Assembly: GCA_903860975.1 (NCBI GenBank)
Contig: CAIOSI010000019.1
Location: 1-64,000 of the forward strand
DNA length: 64,000 bases
Direction of reading: 5' to 3'
Source: an uncultured Alphaproteobacteria bacterium
GTDB lineage: Bacteria > Pseudomonadota > Alphaproteobacteria > Caulobacterales > Caulobacteraceae
Part shown: positions 54,598-64,000 of the stretch, one piece after another
Layout of the letters: each line of letters opens with the position of its first letter
How positions within the stretch are numbered: the stretch's first letter is position 1
Made by a program: the position numbers and the translations under genes
The notes under the pieces: model-generated
The model's database searches: none
The model's input: only the letters and a program-made list of their open reading frames with translations
Told to the model about the DNA's origin: nothing

Positions 54598-55416
54598 ATG
54601 ACCGATATCTTCGAGGCCGAGCACCGCACCGGTCAGATCAAGATCCATACTGCGCCCGAGTTCGACGGGATGCGCGCTGCCGGCAAGCTCGCCGCCGAAT
54701 GCCTGGATATGCTGACGCCCTATGTGGTTGCGGGCGCCGTCACCGACCGTCTCGATACGTTGGCCCGGGAGTTCATCCTGGATCACGGAGCGCTGCCGGC
54801 CTGCTTAGGCTATCGCGGCTATACCAAAACCGTCTGCATCAGCGCCAACCATGTGGTCTGCCACGGCATTCCCGGTGAACGGGTCCTGCGCGAGGGTGAC
54901 ATCGTCAATATTGACGTCACCGTGATCGTCGACGGTTGGCACGGCGACACCAGCCGCATGTATGGCATCGGGGCTGTTGCGCCCCGCGCCAAGCGCCTGA
55001 TCGATGTCACGTATGAGTCCATTCAGCGCGGAATGGACGCCGTTAAACCTGGTGCGCGCACCGGCGACATCGGCTTTGCGATCCAGCAATACGTCGAGTC
55101 CATGCGCTGCTCGGTCGTCCGCGACTTCTGCGGCCATGGCCTGGGCAAAGTCTTCCACGACGCCCCCAACATCTTGCACTTCGGCCAGCGCGGCACGGGA
55201 GAAGTCCTACGGCCCGGCATGTTCTTCACCATCGAGCCCATGGTGAACCTTGGCAAACATCAGGTGAAGCTGCTCTCCGACGGCTGGACCGCGGTCACGC
55301 GCGACAAGTCGCTTTCGGCGCAGTGCGAACACTCCATCGCAGTCACCGAGACCGGCTATGAGGTCTTCACGGGCTCTCCGGCCGGCCTATTCAAGCCTCC
55401 CGTGATCAGCGCATGA
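54598..55416 (+). CDS. map: Type I methionine aminopeptidase
   Basis: A 272-residue cytoplasmic metalloenzyme removing N-terminal methionine from new proteins. Metal ligands are the Asp pair in NIDVTVIVDGWHGDTSRM, His in CGHGLGKVFH, Glu in FTIEPMV and Glu in QCEHSIAV. The VCHGIP substrate block is present. Length is slightly longer than the E. coli enzyme. ATG at 54598. Confidence 0.95.
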   Translation: MTDIFEAEHRTGQIKIHTAPEFDGMRAAGKLAAECLDMLTPYVVAGAVTDRLDTLAREFILDHGALPACLGYRGYTKTVCISANHVVCHGIPGERVLREGDIVNIDVTVIVDGWHGDTSRMYGIGAVAPRAKRLIDVTYESIQRGMDAVKPGARTGDIGFAIQQYVESMRCSVVRDFCGHGLGKVFHDAPNILHFGQRGTGEVLRPGMFFTIEPMVNLGKHQVKLLSDGWTAVTRDKSLSAQCEHSIAVTETGYEVFTGSPAGLFKPPVISA

Positions 55417-55480
55417 TCTCGCCAGGCCCTTGCAGCGCCGCTGAAATCGCCTGACCGTCTTGGAGTCAGGAGGGATCGTT

Positions 55481-57178
55481 ATGAAAATCATCGCCGTAGC
55501 CATTGCCGCCCTGGCATTCGCCGTCCCAACCGTTGGGGGTGCTGATGCGACCCAGCTCGGTATAGCCTACATCTGTGGTGCGGAGCATCGTGGGCCGGTC
55601 GCCACGGCGGCCAATGCGGTCATGCTCTCAGGCGTTGGCAATGGGTCTTCGCGCGCCGACACCAACAACCGCCAGGCGCAGGCCTGGTTTGACGAAGGTT
55701 TAAACCTCTACCACGCCTTCAATCACAACGAGGCTCGGGCCGCCTTCGCCAAGGCTGCAGCGCTCGATCCAAACTGCGCGCTTTGCGAATGGGGCGTGGC
55801 CCTGGGTCTAGGTCCCACGCTGAACTACAGCGTCACGTCAGATGAAACAGCGCTGGCCCTGACCCACGTTCAGCGTGCCAAGAGCCTGGCAAAGCCCGGC
55901 GATACCCGGGCTCAAGCCCTGATCGACGCCCTTATCGTTCGATACGACAAGGACACACCTGGCAAACGCGATGCCTTATTCGGCAAGGCCATGGACGACC
56001 TTGCCCGCCGTTACCCGGCAGACGACGAGATCGCCAATCTGACCGCGCAAGCCTTGATGATTCCGGGCCGCGGCAGCGATGCAGCCGGCGTCGCGCGCGC
56101 CGAGGCACTCGCGAAAGAAGTTCTGGCCCGTCATCCCGACGACACAGCCGCGATCCATTATTTCATTCACGCCAGCGAGTTTGCCGGCCACCCCGCCGAT
56201 GCATTGCCTTATGCTGAACGCCTGGCCGGCCTCGCCCCCGGGGCCAGCCACCTGGTCCACATGGCGGCCCACACCTTGATGCACGTGGGAAAGTACGAAC
56301 AGGTCGCCATCGTTGACGCCGAGGCCCTGAAGGTCGACGCCGAAACCGAGGTTCGCCTGGGCTACCAGGGCGCGCTCTCCAGCCAGATGTACTATGTGCA
56401 CAATTACACCTTCGGCCTGGCGGGTGCGCTCATGGCCGGTGATGGCAAGCTGGCCATAAAATATGCCGACCACGCCGACGTCGCCTTCCCTGCGGCGGCC
56501 GACAGCGCCGTCGTCATGCTGCCAGCTGGGCTAACCCGAGCTGAGCGCGGTCAAGACCGGCGCACAACCGTCAATGCCAAGAGCCTGGTTGCCTACGGCC
56601 GCTACGCACCGGCTCAGGCGCTCGCTCTGATCGACGCCCAGTCCGATCCACGTCTTGTTCGCATCTATCGCCACTACGCCAAGGGCGAGGCGCTCGCCAC
56701 GCAAGGTGATGCCGCCGGCGTACGCCGAGAGGCTGATAAGGTCCTGTCTCTCCTCGTGGAATCCCTGAAGGCGGGTGAAACTGGCAACGCCGACCTCTCC
56801 AGCATCGCAGCCGATGTCCTGAACGGCCGAGCCGCATTGCTCAGTCACGCCCCGACTAAGGCCGCCGATTTCTACGCCCGGGCAGCGGCGCGTCAGGAGA
56901 AAGTCTATCCTGTCGCCAAGAACTTCGACCCCCCGCCCTGGTGGTATCCCGTGCGCCGCAGCCTGGCCGCCGCCCAGCTCGCCGCCGGCAGGCCCGAGGA
57001 CGCCATCCGCGAAGCCAAGGCGAGCCTGGTTGGCTGGCCAGATGACGCGCTGGCGCTAAAGGTGATCGCAGAGGCGGAGGCAAAACAAGGCCACACGACC
57101 GCAGCCCGGAACGATATGGCGCAAGCCCGGCGCGCCTGGCGCGGCGACCTCGCCAAGGTCTCCCTTGATCTGATCTGA
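55481..57178 (+). CDS. Exported TPR-repeat protein
   Basis: About 565 residues from ATG 55481, with ribosome site AGGAGGGA and a signal peptide ending near GGADA. Helical repeats begin at about 60 (AWFDEGLNLYHAFNHNEARAAFAKAAALDPN) and recur through AEALAKEVLARHPDD to the C-terminal region. The start resembles exported TPR proteins that are often encoded near redox or transport genes; a CxxC (LDPNCALCEWG) lies in the first repeat. Role unknown, probably protein binding in the periplasm. Confidence 0.83.
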   Translation: MKIIAVAIAALAFAVPTVGGADATQLGIAYICGAEHRGPVATAANAVMLSGVGNGSSRADTNNRQAQAWFDEGLNLYHAFNHNEARAAFAKAAALDPNCALCEWGVALGLGPTLNYSVTSDETALALTHVQRAKSLAKPGDTRAQALIDALIVRYDKDTPGKRDALFGKAMDDLARRYPADDEIANLTAQALMIPGRGSDAAGVARAEALAKEVLARHPDDTAAIHYFIHASEFAGHPADALPYAERLAGLAPGASHLVHMAAHTLMHVGKYEQVAIVDAEALKVDAETEVRLGYQGALSSQMYYVHNYTFGLAGALMAGDGKLAIKYADHADVAFPAAADSAVVMLPAGLTRAERGQDRRTTVNAKSLVAYGRYAPAQALALIDAQSDPRLVRIYRHYAKGEALATQGDAAGVRREADKVLSLLVESLKAGETGNADLSSIAADVLNGRAALLSHAPTKAADFYARAAARQEKVYPVAKNFDPPPWWYPVRRSLAAAQLAAGRPEDAIREAKASLVGWPDDALALKVIAEAEAKQGHTTAARNDMAQARRAWRGDLAKVSLDLI

Positions 57179-57347
57179 CGCGCCGCCCCGGCGGGCGGGT
57201 TGGGTGCAGTCACAGGCGCACGCGACGTTGGCGGCCGAATGCCAGTCCAGTTCCAAACCGCCTCGTCATCCCACGGGTTACCGTTCTCTCACTTGCCAGC
57301 CTGAGGGAAACCGGGGCAGCGTGACGGGTCATCTGGAGGGACGGCTT

Positions 57348-58226
57348 GTGCTTTCAATCAGAAACCTGACGCACATATATGCCAACGGCGTACGTGCGCT
57401 CGATGCTGTCGATCTGAAAGTTGAGAAGGGGATGTTCGGTCTGTTGGGACCCAACGGCGCTGGCAAATCGACGCTCATGCGCTCGATCGCCACGCTGCAA
57501 ACGCCGACCTCCGGTGAAATCCAATTCGGCGACATAGACGTGATCGCTCAGCCCGCGGCGCTGCGTCGAACGCTGGGCTACCTGCCACAGGATTTCGGCG
57601 TCTATCCGCGGGTCTCGGCTTTGGACATGCTCGATCACATGGCCATCTTGAAGGGTGTCGCCGAGCCAAGAGCGCGGCGCGAAACCGTCGAGGGCCTGCT
57701 GAACCAAACCAACCTGTGGGGTGTCCGTAAAAAAGCGCTGGCTGGATTTTCCGGCGGCATGCGGCAACGCTTTGGCATCGCCCAGGCGCTGATTGGCGAT
57801 CCCAGCCTGATCATTGTCGATGAACCCACGGCCGGCCTCGATCCTGAGGAGCGTAATCGTTTCCTGAACCTGCTGGCGGAGATAGGCGAGAACGTCGTGG
57901 TGATCTTATCGACCCATATTGTCGAAGACGTCGCTGACCTTTGCCCGGCTATGGCGATCATTGTTGAGGGCCGTATCGTACGCCAAGGCGCGCCTGGCGA
58001 CCTCATGATGGGCCTCAAGGGCCACATCTGGATGAAAACGATCGACAAGGCTGATCTCGACGCCGCAAGAGCGCGCTATCAGGTGATTTCGACCCGTCTC
58101 TTTGCCGGCCGCACCGTGATCCATATCTTCGCCGAGGCTGACCCCGGTGACGGGTTTGCTCAGGCCGACGGCGGGCTGGAAGACGTCTATTTTTCGACCC
58201 TCGCCTCGTCGCGCAAGGCGGCGTGA
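57348..58226 (+). CDS. ABC transporter ATP-binding protein
   Basis: About 292 residues from GTG 57348, chosen for the preceding GGAGGGACGG; a longer reading upstream lacks conserved sequence. Walker A GPNGAGKST, signature FSGGMRQRFGIAQAL and Walker B LIIVDEPTAGLDPEERN are intact, typical of exporter-type or lipid/antibiotic ABC systems. Its stop overlaps the permease fusion start by 4 bases, so the two are a unit. Confidence 0.9.
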   Translation: MLSIRNLTHIYANGVRALDAVDLKVEKGMFGLLGPNGAGKSTLMRSIATLQTPTSGEIQFGDIDVIAQPAALRRTLGYLPQDFGVYPRVSALDMLDHMAILKGVAEPRARRETVEGLLNQTNLWGVRKKALAGFSGGMRQRFGIAQALIGDPSLIIVDEPTAGLDPEERNRFLNLLAEIGENVVVILSTHIVEDVADLCPAMAIIVEGRIVRQGAPGDLMMGLKGHIWMKTIDKADLDAARARYQVISTRLFAGRTVIHIFAEADPGDGFAQADGGLEDVYFSTLASSRKAA

Positions 58227-61200
58227 TGTTCTTTAAGATTGCGGGCTTCGAATTCCGTTACCAAACGCGCCAGCCAATCTTCTGGGTGGCGGCGATCCTT
58301 TTCGTCCTGCTCGCGTTTGGAGCGGTCGCTTCAGACAACATCCAACTCGGCAACACCGCTAACGTCCACAAGAACGCGCCCTGGGTCATCGCTCAGTCGA
58401 GCCTGATGTTCGCGGTCATCTATATGTTTGTGACAACGGCCTTTGTCGCCAATGTCGTCGTGCGAGATGACGATACCGGCTTTGGCCCCCTGATCTATTC
58501 CACCCGCGTCACGAAGTTCGACTATCTAATCGGTCGTTTCACCGGGGCATACCTCGCCGCCGCGCTCAGCTTTATCGCCGTGCCGCTTGGCTTCCTCCTG
58601 GGCTCGCTGATGCCCTGGGTCGACAAGGAAACGCTGGGTCCGCTCATGCCCGGTGCCTACCTCTTCGCCTATTTCTTCCTGGCCCTGCCGATCTTGTTTT
58701 TGAGCTCGGCGATCTTCTTCACCTTGGCCACCGTCACCCGCTCGATGATGTGGGCCTATGTGGGCGTCGTGGGTTTCATCATCCTTCGCTCAATTTTCAG
58801 CCTGCCGCTCAACCGCCAGGGGATGGAGACGACCGCAGCCTTGTGGGAGCCCAACGGCAGCTCGGCCTTCGGCCTGGCAACGCGCTACTGGACCGCCAGC
58901 GAGCGAAACAGCCTGATCCCCACAATCAACGGCTACATTCTGTGGAATAAGCTTTTGTGGCTGTCGATCAGTTTCGGCTTCCTCGTGATGGCCTACCGGC
59001 TATTCCAATTCAAGACTGGGAAGGTCTCCCGCGACCAGCGCAAGGCTGCGAAGATCGCACTTCGTGAGGTCGAGGTGCCGTCAGAGCCGACCGTCGTGAC
59101 CCTGTCCAAGCCGGTGTTTAATGCCGCGACGGCCCGCGCCCAGCTTTGGGCCCGCACCCGGCTCGACATGGGCCAGGTGTTCAAAAGCCCCGCCTATTTC
59201 GTTCTGCTGGCACTTTCGGCGCTGCTGTCGATCGTCAACCTGTGGCTGAGCACCGAGATCAGCCTGTACGGCGGACGCACCTATCCGGTGGCCCGTGTGA
59301 TGATATCGGCGCTGGGCGGGATCTTCTCGGCAATGAGCGTCATCATCGCCATCTACTATGCCGGCGAACTGGTCTGGCGCGAACGAGAGCGGCGCACCGC
59401 CGAGATCATCGACGCCACCGCCGCACCCGACTGGGCCTTCCTCGCCCCCAAGACGCTCGCGATTTCGCTGGTGCTGATCTCGACCTTCGCAGTCAGCATC
59501 GTGGTCGCCATGATCATCCAAGCGATCAAGGGTTACTTCCATTTCGATCTGGGCGAGTACCTGCTCTGGTGGCTGATCCCCCAGTCGATCGACGTCATCC
59601 TAATCGCGATCCTGGCGATCTTCATCCAAGCGCTCAGCCCCCATAAGTTCGTTGGATGGGGACTGACGACGCTGTGGCTGATCTCAACGATGGTGTTCAG
59701 CAACCTTGGTTTCGAGCACAATCTCTATCAATACGGCAGCGGGCCTGGCGTCCCTCTGTCCGACCTCAACGGCCAAGGCCATTTCTGGATTGGCGCCTAC
59801 TGGTTCCGGCTCTACTGGATGGCCTTCGCCGTGGCCCTTCTCGTATTGACCGACAGCCTTTGGCCGCGGGGCACAGAGACCCGTTTCATGCCGCGCCTAC
59901 GCCGATTGCCCCGGCGCCTGAAGGGACCAGCGGGGGTGATCCTGGCCGCAGCGGTCATCACCCTCGCAGCATCCGGCGGCTATATTTTTCTCAACACCAA
60001 CGTCTGGAACGCCTACCGGAACCACCTCGACGACGAGCGGTTCATGGCCGATGCGGAAAAGACCTTGTGGAAATTCCACGATACGCCCCAGCCGACCATC
60101 ACGGCCGTCAAGCTCACCGTCGATCTTTATCCGCACACCGCGAAGGTCATAACCCAGGGCCGTTACACGATCCAAAACCGTACTGCAGCGCCGCTCAGCG
60201 AGGCGCATTTCCATTTCCTCGACCGCGACCTCAAGGTGCGTAGCCTTAGGGTCGAAGGCGCGCATGAAAAAGCTGCCTACGGCCGCTTCAACTACCGAAT
60301 CTTGGAATTCGACGTTCCGATGCAGCCGGGCGAGAGCCGAACCGTGACGTTCGACACGATGCGCGAGCAGCGTGGTTTCAAGAACGGCGCACCGCTGACG
60401 GCCGTCGTCGATAATGGGACCTTCATCAACAACTTCGAGATCGCACCAGAGTTGGGCATGGGTCGCCAGGGCCTGCTTGAGGACCGCTCGAAACGCCGCA
60501 AATATGGCCTGGCGTCTGAGCTACGGATACCGAAGCTTAGTGACCCAGCCGCAGCCCGCTTCAGCGAACTGCGTCGCGACTCCGATTGGGTGACATCGGA
60601 CATCACGCTAACCACAGACGCCGATCAGATCCCGATCGCACCTGGCGACCAGGTATCCTCGACGGTTTCCGCCGGACGTCGTACCGCACGCTTTATGACG
60701 CAGGCGCCGATCCTGCACTTCTTCTCCATGCAGTCGGCTCGCTATGCGGTAAAAACCGTCAATGAGCGTGGCGTCGCGGTCAGCGTCTATTACCACCCGG
60801 ATCATGCCTGGAACGTGGACCGGATGATCAAGACGGCCGACGCAGGCCTGGCCTATTACGACGATAACTTCAGTCCCTATCAGTTCCGCCAGCTTCGCTT
60901 CGTGGAATTCCCGGCGCCTGCCGGGACTTTCGCCCAATCCTTCGCCAACACAGTGCCCTGGTCTGAAGGCCTGGTGTTCATCTCTGACGCAAGTAGCGAC
61001 CCCTCGCGGATCGACATGGTGACATACGTCGGCGCCCACGAACTCGGTCACCAGTGGTGGGGCCATCAGGTCGTAGGCGCAGAAGAACAGGGCGGGACGA
61101 TGATCGTCGAAACGCTGGCGCAGTATTCTGCCCTCATGGTGATGAAGCATATGTACGGGCCGGACATGATCCGGAAATTTCTCAAGTACGAACTCGACAG

Positions 61201-61828
61201 CTACCTGAAGGCCCGCGGCGGCGACCCAGCTGAAGAACAGCCCCTCGAGCGTGTCGAAAACCAGCCTTATATCCACTACCGCAAGGGCTCGCTGGTCATG
61301 TACCGGCTGCAGGACGAGATCGGCGAAGACGCCGTCAACCGCGCGCTTCGCAAGTTCCTCCACGACCACGCCTTCAAGCCCGCGCCCTATCCGACGGCGC
61401 TGGAATTGGTGAATGACTTCCGCGCAGAAGCGCCGGCTGGCAAGCAGCAGATGATCACCGATCTCTTCGAGAAGATCACCCTCTATGACTTCAAGACCAA
61501 AACCGCGGTCGCCAAGCAGCGCCGCGATGGTCGATGGGACGTCACGCTGAGCGTCGAGGCCAAGAAGTTCTACGCCGACGGCAAGGGTAAGGAGACGGAG
61601 GCGCCGCTGAGCGGCGAGACCGTCGATGTTGGCGTCTTTTCGGCGGAGCCCGGCACGAAAAACTTCTCAGCCAAGGACGTTTTATCCCTGACCCGTCAGC
61701 CGATCCGCGCTGGGACGCAGACTTACACCATCACGGTTTCGAAGAAGCCGCTCTTTGGCGGCGTCGACCCCTACAACAAGCGCATCGACCGCAACTCAAG
61801 CGACAACGACATCAAGGTTACGAGCTGA
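58223..61828 (+). CDS. ABC permease fused to an M1-type peptidase domain
   Basis: A 1201-residue protein. Residues 1-580 form an ABC-2-type permease with about 12 hydrophobic segments in two blocks. A final membrane segment (about 570-590) leads to a large extracytoplasmic M1-peptidase domain with HELGH (939-943) and the third ligand Glu963. The usual GxMEN exopeptidase motif is missing; the corresponding place reads PAPAGTFAQSFANT. So an aminopeptidase activity is doubtful. It is coupled to the ATPase gene. Such fusions are known in alphaproteobacteria; a role in peptide export with trimming is a possibility. Confidence 0.87.
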   Translation: MMFFKIAGFEFRYQTRQPIFWVAAILFVLLAFGAVASDNIQLGNTANVHKNAPWVIAQSSLMFAVIYMFVTTAFVANVVVRDDDTGFGPLIYSTRVTKFDYLIGRFTGAYLAAALSFIAVPLGFLLGSLMPWVDKETLGPLMPGAYLFAYFFLALPILFLSSAIFFTLATVTRSMMWAYVGVVGFIILRSIFSLPLNRQGMETTAALWEPNGSSAFGLATRYWTASERNSLIPTINGYILWNKLLWLSISFGFLVMAYRLFQFKTGKVSRDQRKAAKIALREVEVPSEPTVVTLSKPVFNAATARAQLWARTRLDMGQVFKSPAYFVLLALSALLSIVNLWLSTEISLYGGRTYPVARVMISALGGIFSAMSVIIAIYYAGELVWRERERRTAEIIDATAAPDWAFLAPKTLAISLVLISTFAVSIVVAMIIQAIKGYFHFDLGEYLLWWLIPQSIDVILIAILAIFIQALSPHKFVGWGLTTLWLISTMVFSNLGFEHNLYQYGSGPGVPLSDLNGQGHFWIGAYWFRLYWMAFAVALLVLTDSLWPRGTETRFMPRLRRLPRRLKGPAGVILAAAVITLAASGGYIFLNTNVWNAYRNHLDDERFMADAEKTLWKFHDTPQPTITAVKLTVDLYPHTAKVITQGRYTIQNRTAAPLSEAHFHFLDRDLKVRSLRVEGAHEKAAYGRFNYRILEFDVPMQPGESRTVTFDTMREQRGFKNGAPLTAVVDNGTFINNFEIAPELGMGRQGLLEDRSKRRKYGLASELRIPKLSDPAAARFSELRRDSDWVTSDITLTTDADQIPIAPGDQVSSTVSAGRRTARFMTQAPILHFFSMQSARYAVKTVNERGVAVSVYYHPDHAWNVDRMIKTADAGLAYYDDNFSPYQFRQLRFVEFPAPAGTFAQSFANTVPWSEGLVFISDASSDPSRIDMVTYVGAHELGHQWWGHQVVGAEEQGGTMIVETLAQYSALMVMKHMYGPDMIRKFLKYELDSYLKARGGDPAEEQPLERVENQPYIHYRKGSLVMYRLQDEIGEDAVNRALRKFLHDHAFKPAPYPTALELVNDFRAEAPAGKQQMITDLFEKITLYDFKTKTAVAKQRRDGRWDVTLSVEAKKFYADGKGKETEAPLSGETVDVGVFSAEPGTKNFSAKDVLSLTRQPIRAGTQTYTITVSKKPLFGGVDPYNKRIDRNSSDNDIKVTS

Positions 61829-62704
61829 TAGCCGCCCGGTCTTTCCCTGCTGGAGGGCTTCGGACACGACGCTTCCCAAGGCGCGCGCGGCCTCGTCGCA
61901 CACACCGGCGCAAGACATCGGCGAGCGCGGCTGCATCGCGCAACGCGTCGGTGTCGCTTCAGATCACGTGATTGACGCGATGACCGGTGATTGGGGGCTG
62001 AAGTTGAAACTCAGACTGGGCCTGCTGGCCGTGCGGCTCAGGGGCCTTAGCGCGCGCGCCGCCCAGCACGCGGCTGGGCGGCGTGAAGACGAAAGGAGGT
62101 TGGCAGCCTTGTGATCGGACTGCGAGCTGAGCGCTGCTGGCGTTTCGATGTGTTGAACGACGGCGGCGGGCTACGCCTGGATAGAACGGATCAGGAAACT
62201 CGACATATGTCCGAACTTTCCAACACCAAGCCCCTATTGATCGGTCCATCAGCTTTAATTCGGCGTTCCAAAATGAGGTGAACGGCGAGGTTTGCCCTGA
62301 CTTCGCTCACGCCAAGTCTGAGCATTGGGACAGCACCACCCCTGCTCGTCGGCGTCAGCAGAGGCCTGATCCGCCTGATTTTGAATGTCGCCCGCCTCTT
62401 TCGCCGTGGCCTCGCCCAAGCCCGTCTATGAGGTGCCAGCCCTTATCTGTCGTCCATCGTCGTCACCGCAGCGCGTGCTGAGTCCAACGGCAAGGTCGCC
62501 GAGCCTGCCTGTCGTCCCGACTGACGACCTTAGCGATGGGTCAGGCTTGGGCGGTCTGTTGATCCGTCAGCTCGCCAACGCCTCGAAATTATTGAGCTGG
62601 ATCACCTATGGCGCGTTTATATCGAGAGGGGTTAGGCCTCACCTTGCCGTGCCATGCCGGCGCGCCCTAGGGTTTGTCCTCCGCCTTCACGCTTGGTACG
62701 CTTC
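61829..62704. other. Long non-coding gap
   Basis: The 876 bases between the permease fusion and the DUF885 gene contain only short frames whose composition does not resemble proteins, with many stops on both strands. I found no RNA, terminator or repeat with confidence. It may be decayed sequence. Confidence 0.4.
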
Positions 62705-64000
62705 ATGACCCTAGACCGTCGCCAGCTACTTTCCGCCGCCACGGCAAGCGGGTTCATCGCCGCCATCCCGAAGGGCGCGGCCCTTGCGGCCGGATCAGCG
62801 CCCGCAGACGCTGCGTTAAATCGTTACCTCGAGACCGTCGCCGAACATCTCCTCGTCGCCTCCCCCGAAGTCGCCACTGGCCTGGGCTTAGACACCGGCA
62901 AGCGCGCTGGGCTGAAGTCGAAACTGGCCGACGCTTCTATGTCCCACATCCTTGAGGACCGCGCCTGGTGCAGGACGGGCCTCGCGAATCTGGCGACGTT
63001 CCCAGATGCGAGCCTTTCGCCCGGCGCAAGACTGAACAAGGCGATCGTTGAATATGCCTTCGAAATCGGTCGTGACGCCGAACCGTTCGAATACGGCGAA
63101 AACACCATGGGCTCGGCGATGAATGAGGCTGCCAGTCCGTATGTCGTCAGTCAGCAGAGCGGGGCTTATTCCGCCGGGCCGGAATTCCTCGATAGCCAGC
63201 ACCAGGTTCACACCAAAGACGACGCTGAAGCCTATCTCTCTCGGGTCCACGCAATGGCGCGAACGATAGCCCAGGAGACGGAGCGGGTGCGCAAGGATGC
63301 GGGCGGGGGCGTCATCGCGCCCGACTTCATATTGTCCAACACGATCGGCCAGCAGACGGGGCTCTTGGCGGTTCCGGCGGCCCAAGCCCGTTTAGCCGTG
63401 GCGCTTGGACGCAAGGTCAAGGAGGCCGGGCTTGCAGGCGACTATCAGGCCCGCGCCACGGCTCTCGTCGAGAGGGAAGTTTATCCCGCACTGGCAGTCC
63501 AGCTGGCTACGCTGAAGGGCCTGCAGGCCAAGTCCGGCCATGACGCCGGTGTCTGGCGTCTTCCCAATGGCGAGAGCTATTATCGCTGGTTGCTGCGCGA
63601 AGGCACCACCACGAACCTGACGGCCGAAGAGGTCCACCAGATGGGCTTGGAGCAGAATAAAGCCATCGAGGCGCGGATGGACGGGCTCCTGAAAGCCCAA
63701 GGCCTCAGCCTGGGCTCGGTCGGCGAGCGGATGACGGCCCTGGGCAAAGATCCCAAATATCTATTTCCAAACACAGAGGCCGGACGCGAGCAGCTGATCG
63801 CCTATCTCAACGGCCTGATCACCGGTGTCCGGCCAAAACTCTCCAAGGCCTTCAATCTTAAGCTCCAGGCGCCAGTGGTCGTAAAGCGGGTGCCGGTCGA
63901 CATCCAGGATGGTGCCGGCCAAGGTTATATGAATACAGGCTCCTTGGATGGCTCGCGGCCCTCGACCTATTACATCAACCTGAAGTCGACGCAGAACTGG
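62705..64000 (+). CDS. Tat-exported DUF885-family protein (cut by window edge)
   Basis: At least 432 residues from ATG 62705; the frame is open to the last base, so the gene continues beyond the window. A twin-arginine signal (LDRRQLLSAATASGF) precedes a helical DUF885 domain, seen in LPNGESYYRWLLREGTTTNLTAEEVHQMGL (broken: LPNGESYYRWLLREG, then TTTNLTAEEVHQMG). The family is predicted to be metallopeptidase-like with a C-terminal HExxH, which would lie outside this window. Exported paralogues are common in Caulobacterales. Confidence 0.85.
   Translation, partial: MTLDRRQLLSAATASGFIAAIPKGAALAAGSAPADAALNRYLETVAEHLLVASPEVATGLGLDTGKRAGLKSKLADASMSHILEDRAWCRTGLANLATFPDASLSPGARLNKAIVEYAFEIGRDAEPFEYGENTMGSAMNEAASPYVVSQQSGAYSAGPEFLDSQHQVHTKDDAEAYLSRVHAMARTIAQETERVRKDAGGGVIAPDFILSNTIGQQTGLLAVPAAQARLAVALGRKVKEAGLAGDYQARATALVEREVYPALAVQLATLKGLQAKSGHDAGVWRLPNGESYYRWLLREGTTTNLTAEEVHQMGLEQNKAIEARMDGLLKAQGLSLGSVGERMTALGKDPKYLFPNTEAGREQLIAYLNGLITGVRPKLSKAFNLKLQAPVVVKRVPVDIQDGAGQGYMNTGSLDGSRPSTYYINLKSTQNW

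Noticed and set aside
61959-62249. 96-residue minus-strand frame in the long gap
   Set aside because: No ribosome site or domain; amino-acid use is unlike neighbouring genes.

Overview
The window is GC-rich chromosomal DNA from an alphaproteobacterium, most likely of the order Caulobacterales. The evidence is the partial 16S rRNA gene at the left edge, whose sequence reads like Caulobacteraceae 16S as I remember it, together with the gene content: TonB-dependent uptake, many exported metallopeptidases, Tat-exported enzymes, propionate-type B12 metabolism and a gamma-class carbonic anhydrase. The genus is not resolved; a Phenylobacterium- or Caulobacter-like organism is a guess.

Layout. 1-1042: 5' end of an rRNA operon reading left, with its leader and two tandem near-consensus promoters. 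1043-4285: an Rrf2-type regulator, a CBS-domain protein, a broken secreted phosphoesterase and a rhomboid protease. 4396-10632: an exported M16 peptidase, then a pair consisting of a 2-oxoglutarate/iron oxygenase with a redoxin-like N-terminus and an FkbH-like HAD protein. 10678-15096: GMC oxidoreductase, enoyl-CoA hydratase-like protein, gamma-carbonic anhydrase and PhoH, the last behind a structured leader. 15273-17236: a MarR regulator with a perfect palindromic operator, translationally coupled to a drug-efflux pump. 17233-22315: DUF2188 protein, alkylsulfatase and M1 aminopeptidase. 22322-26362: a complete sulfate ABC transporter operon (cysP-T-W-A order) with an 11-bp palindrome upstream. 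26418-34034: nitronate monooxygenase-like protein, glycosyltransferase, both subunits of B12-dependent methylmalonyl-CoA mutase, and an MFS carrier. 34093-39326: a multidomain redox lipoprotein, two adjacent transglutaminase-like proteins, N-formylglutamate amidohydrolase and a glyoxalase-fold protein. 39383-45163: superoxide dismutase, then the cobalamin uptake operon btuB-F-C-D under a cobalamin riboswitch. 45274-49103: Tat-exported TIM-barrel protein, small secreted protein, zinc-ribbon protein, glutathione transferase and nitroreductase. 49277-50164: an IS21-family remnant and a tRNA-Leu(UAA) gene split by a group I intron. 50210-55416: a protein of unknown function, a MoCF-domain protein, a small Cys-rich secreted protein, SfsA, a small membrane protein, an IS607-type remnant and methionine aminopeptidase. 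55481-64000: a TPR protein, an ABC ATPase with a permease/M1-peptidase fusion, and a DUF885 protein cut by the right edge.

How it fits together. Two parts share vitamin B12: the btu operon imports it and shuts down through its riboswitch, and methylmalonyl-CoA mutase consumes it. Sulfur supply (sulfate import, alkylsulfatase) and exported peptidases (M16, M1, rhomboid, the M1 fusion, DUF885) suggest a scavenging heterotroph. The most unusual element is the intron-split tRNA-Leu(UAA), which sits in a locus also carrying insertion-sequence debris. I found no CRISPR array, prophage or recognisable defence island.
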